From NCBI GenBank assembly GCA_023414975.1, contig JAEZMI010000210.1, positions 1-8,055 on the forward strand: a stretch of DNA of 8,055 nucleotides, read 5' to 3'. The notes below the pieces were generated by a model. The model had not been told where the DNA came from. It saw only the letters and a program-made list of their open reading frames with translations, and ran no database searches. Made by a program: the position numbers and the translations under genes. Shown in pieces: positions 6,121 to 8,055 of this stretch. Every line of letters begins with the position of its first letter. Positions within the stretch are counted from its first letter, which is position 1. Origin of the DNA: Pseudomonadota bacterium (GTDB lineage Bacteria > Pseudomonadota > Alphaproteobacteria > Rhizobiales > Xanthobacteraceae).

Positions 6121-8055
6121 ATGCCGATGGGGACGGGGATGAGCGTGATTTCACCCGTTGGGAAGATCGGCGCGTGTGGCATTTACGGCCCGGCGGGCAA
6201 GGCGCCGCGCGATTTGGCTGCGCAGAGAGGCGCGTGGCGGACGCTGACGCGTTATCTGCTGCGTTCCTCCGCGCTCATGTCGCCGCGCGTCGCTTGCCGA
6301 AGTCGGGCCGCGACGGCCGCCATCATGGGGCTCGTCATGGCATGCGCCATCCTCGGTACCCCTTCGCCCGCCCTCTCCGATTCGGTCTATTGGCAGGGCG
6401 GAACGAACTCCGACTGGTTTACCGATTCAAACTGGGTGTGGGACGGCCATGCGCCCGGTCCCTCCGATGAGGCCCGTGTCGACGAGGCGTTGCCCAACAG
6501 CCCGATCATCTCCTCGGCGGGTGCCACAGCCGGCACTCTGATGATCGGCATTTTGAATGGCGGCACATTGACGATCGATGGCACCGGTTCGCTCGCCACC
6601 ACCGCCACCGTCATCGCCGATCAGCCGGGAACGGTCGGGTCGCTCTACATAGACGGAGCGTCGGCTTCTTGGCTCAACAGTGGCGCGGCTTACATCGGCA
6701 ATGCGGGCGAGGGCTCTCTAGCGATTGCCGGCCCGGGCGCGCAGGCCACAATTCAGGATTCGCTCTATATAGGCGCCGACGGGGGCAAAGGCGCCGTGAC
6801 GGTGGAAGACCGCGGCGCGCTGTATGTCGACGGCACCCTGTTCGCCGGCTATGCCGCGTCGGGCGATTTCAGCAGATTATCGGTCGACGCCGGCACCGTT
6901 GTCAGTGGCGTCGCGATCATAGCCGACGGCATCGGAAGCAGAGGCGCTGCCACGTTGTTCGGTGCACAGTCCATCTGGGTCAACACAGGCCTGATGACGG
7001 TCGGCGGCGGCGGCAGCGGCGAGCTTACCATATCCGGTGGCGCCACGGTCGGGACCGGCAGCGCCAGCATAGGCCACCTCTCCAGCGCGGATGACAGTTG
7101 GGTCGAGGTGGCCGGCTCGGGCAGCGCCTTGAACGTGGACGGTGACCTGATCATCGGCAATTTCGGTGATAGCAGTCTCACCGTTGAGGATGGCGGTACA
7201 GTCACCAGTGCCCAGTCGATCATCGCTCGCCTCGACGGCAGCATCAGCTTGGCGTCCGTCACCGGGGCGGGTTCGGTGTGGAACGCGGGCGACCTGCGTG
7301 TCGGCGGCTTCGATGGTGCGGTTTCCGATTTCGGCGGCGAGGGGAGGCTGACCATCGGGGCCGGCGGCAAGGTCACCGCCACCGCCGTCAGCATCGGCGA
7401 TGTGGGTGAGGCGTTCGGCCAGATCCAGCTAATGAGCAGCGGCTCGCTGCTCGAATCGACCGGGCGCATCTTCGTCGGCCGGGCCGGAGAGGGCGTCATC
7501 GCGGTGCAATACGGGGCCGATGTGAGCAGCGTCGGTGCGAACTTCGCCAATGAGTCTGGCAGCCGGGCGGAAGCGTTCCTGACGGGCGTGGGCAGCACAT
7601 GGGTCAGCACCGCCAACATCTATGTCGGCAATTTCGGCAATGCGGAGCTCTCAGTGCGCGCCGGCGCCGTGCTGTCCGGCGTCGACGGCTATGTCGGCAC
7701 TGAGAACAACTCCGACAGTTCCGCCGTGATCAATGGCGCGGGCTCGATCTGGGCCAATTCCGGCGACTTTTTCGTCGGGCACAGCGCCGGCTCGTCCGGC
7801 ACGGTCCTCATCTCCGGCGGCGGAACGATTACTGACGTGCAGGGCCTGCTCGGCGACCTCGCGGGCTCCTTCGGCGCCATGACGGTAACCGGCGCGAACT
7901 CGCTCTGGGAAAATAGCAGCGATCTCAATGTCGGGCGCTTCGGCGAGGGTGAACTCATCATTTCCGATGGTGGCGCGGTCGTCAGCAACCGCAGCTATCT
8001 CGGCAATGAGGCGAGCGGCGCGGGCAGGGTGCTGATCACCGGCGCGGGCTCCAAC
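6121..8055 (+). CDS. Autotransporter-type surface protein, N-terminal signal and repeat passenger (partial, 3' end missing)
   Basis: The frame is open from 6007 to the window end with no stop. Translation from ATG 6121 gives 645 residues. ATGs at 6127, 6139 and 6277 are alternatives, and no ribosome binding site clearly settles the choice. From 6121, residues 1-66 form a long basic pre-region, 67-79 a hydrophobic core (IMGLVMACAILG), and A-L-S/D at 84-87 a likely cut site. Such an extended signal is common in large type V-secreted proteins. The mature start carries the typical autotransporter opening (VYWQGG...SDWFTDSNW, about 89-105). A Gly/Ser/Val-rich passenger follows, made of units of the pattern GaGSxWxNsGDLxVGxxGxGxLTIsdGGxVxs. 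These match the T5SS/PEP-CTERM-associated repeat and should fold as a right-handed beta-helix outside the cell. No beta-barrel is in view, so an autotransporter is inferred. A PEP-CTERM-anchored product is the alternative. Confidence 0.85.
   Translation, partial: MPMGTGMSVISPVGKIGACGIYGPAGKAPRDLAAQRGAWRTLTRYLLRSSALMSPRVACRSRAATAAIMGLVMACAILGTPSPALSDSVYWQGGTNSDWFTDSNWVWDGHAPGPSDEARVDEALPNSPIISSAGATAGTLMIGILNGGTLTIDGTGSLATTATVIADQPGTVGSLYIDGASASWLNSGAAYIGNAGEGSLAIAGPGAQATIQDSLYIGADGGKGAVTVEDRGALYVDGTLFAGYAASGDFSRLSVDAGTVVSGVAIIADGIGSRGAATLFGAQSIWVNTGLMTVGGGGSGELTISGGATVGTGSASIGHLSSADDSWVEVAGSGSALNVDGDLIIGNFGDSSLTVEDGGTVTSAQSIIARLDGSISLASVTGAGSVWNAGDLRVGGFDGAVSDFGGEGRLTIGAGGKVTATAVSIGDVGEAFGQIQLMSSGSLLESTGRIFVGRAGEGVIAVQYGADVSSVGANFANESGSRAEAFLTGVGSTWVSTANIYVGNFGNAELSVRAGAVLSGVDGYVGTENNSDSSAVINGAGSIWANSGDFFVGHSAGSSGTVLISGGGTITDVQGLLGDLAGSFGAMTVTGANSLWENSSDLNVGRFGEGELIISDGGAVVSNRSYLGNEASGAGRVLITGAGSN
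6655..8055 (+). repeat. Tandem protein-coding repeat of about 150 bp (50 residues) in the passenger
   Basis: Units aligned on the first Gly of GaGSxW begin at about 6655, 6961, 7114, 7264, 7435, 7585, 7735, 7891 and 8041. Spacings are 306, 153, 150, 171, 150, 150, 156 and 150 bp. The 306-bp interval is two periods, so one unit near 6808 has lost its signature. The unit at 7114 has Ala-Leu and the one at 7435 has Leu-Leu where Trp is expected. The last unit is cut by the window end. Copies are similar in protein but diverged in DNA, so the array is old rather than freshly amplified. Confidence 0.8.

Noticed and set aside
5705..6154. A 149-codon minus-strand frame covering the gap before the autotransporter
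   Set aside because: It overlaps the end of the DHp-like gene, has no recognisable domain and no convincing ribosome binding site.
6849..7619. A 256-codon minus-strand frame rich in Pro, Ser, Thr and Ala
   Set aside because: It is the mirror of the Gly/Ser/Val-rich autotransporter repeat on the + strand. Its composition follows from the complementary codons.
6655..8055. Regularly spaced repeats that could suggest a CRISPR array
   Set aside because: The period is about 150 bp, the repeats are diverged in DNA but conserved in protein, and they lie in one open frame.

Overview
The window is GC-rich throughout, with strong codon-position bias and GTG/ATG starts. Its gene families suggest an alphaproteobacterium, plausibly Hyphomicrobiales (for example the Xanthobacteraceae). 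That placement is inferred from composition and gene content, with no marker gene to confirm it. No tRNA, rRNA, CRISPR array, insertion sequence or phage gene was recognised.

Layout from left to right. (1) Positions 2-260 hold the decayed 3' end of a GntR-type regulator gene (FCD ligand-binding domain), with an in-frame stop and a frameshift. (2) Positions 366-1058 (+) encode a small exported protein whose mature part resembles the chorismate lyase (UbiC)/UTRA fold. (3) Facing it across a 44-bp gap with a hairpin, 1103-3928 (-) encodes a 941-residue regulator: OmpR-type winged helix, STAND/NB-ARC-like ATPase, then a long helical TPR-like region. (4) Divergently, 4046-5239 (+) encodes a 12-helix major facilitator transporter. 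The 117-bp gap between genes 3 and 4 carries a probable -10 box and an 18-bp imperfect palindrome next to the regulator start, so the regulator may control itself, the transporter, or both. (5) Positions 5322-5870 (+) encode a 182-residue protein whose C-terminal half looks like a histidine-kinase dimerisation helix pair without the phospho-accepting histidine and without an ATPase domain. (6) About 250 bp with no convincing gene follow. (7) From about 6121 to the window end (+) lies the 5' part of a large autotransporter-type surface protein with a 50-residue passenger repeat; it is cut off by the window edge.

The regulator/transporter pair is the only clear functional unit. The other genes look independent. 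The least ordinary items are the periplasmic UbiC-like protein, the histidine-less DHp-like protein and the palindrome at the regulator start. I do not see a clear, complete new multi-gene system.
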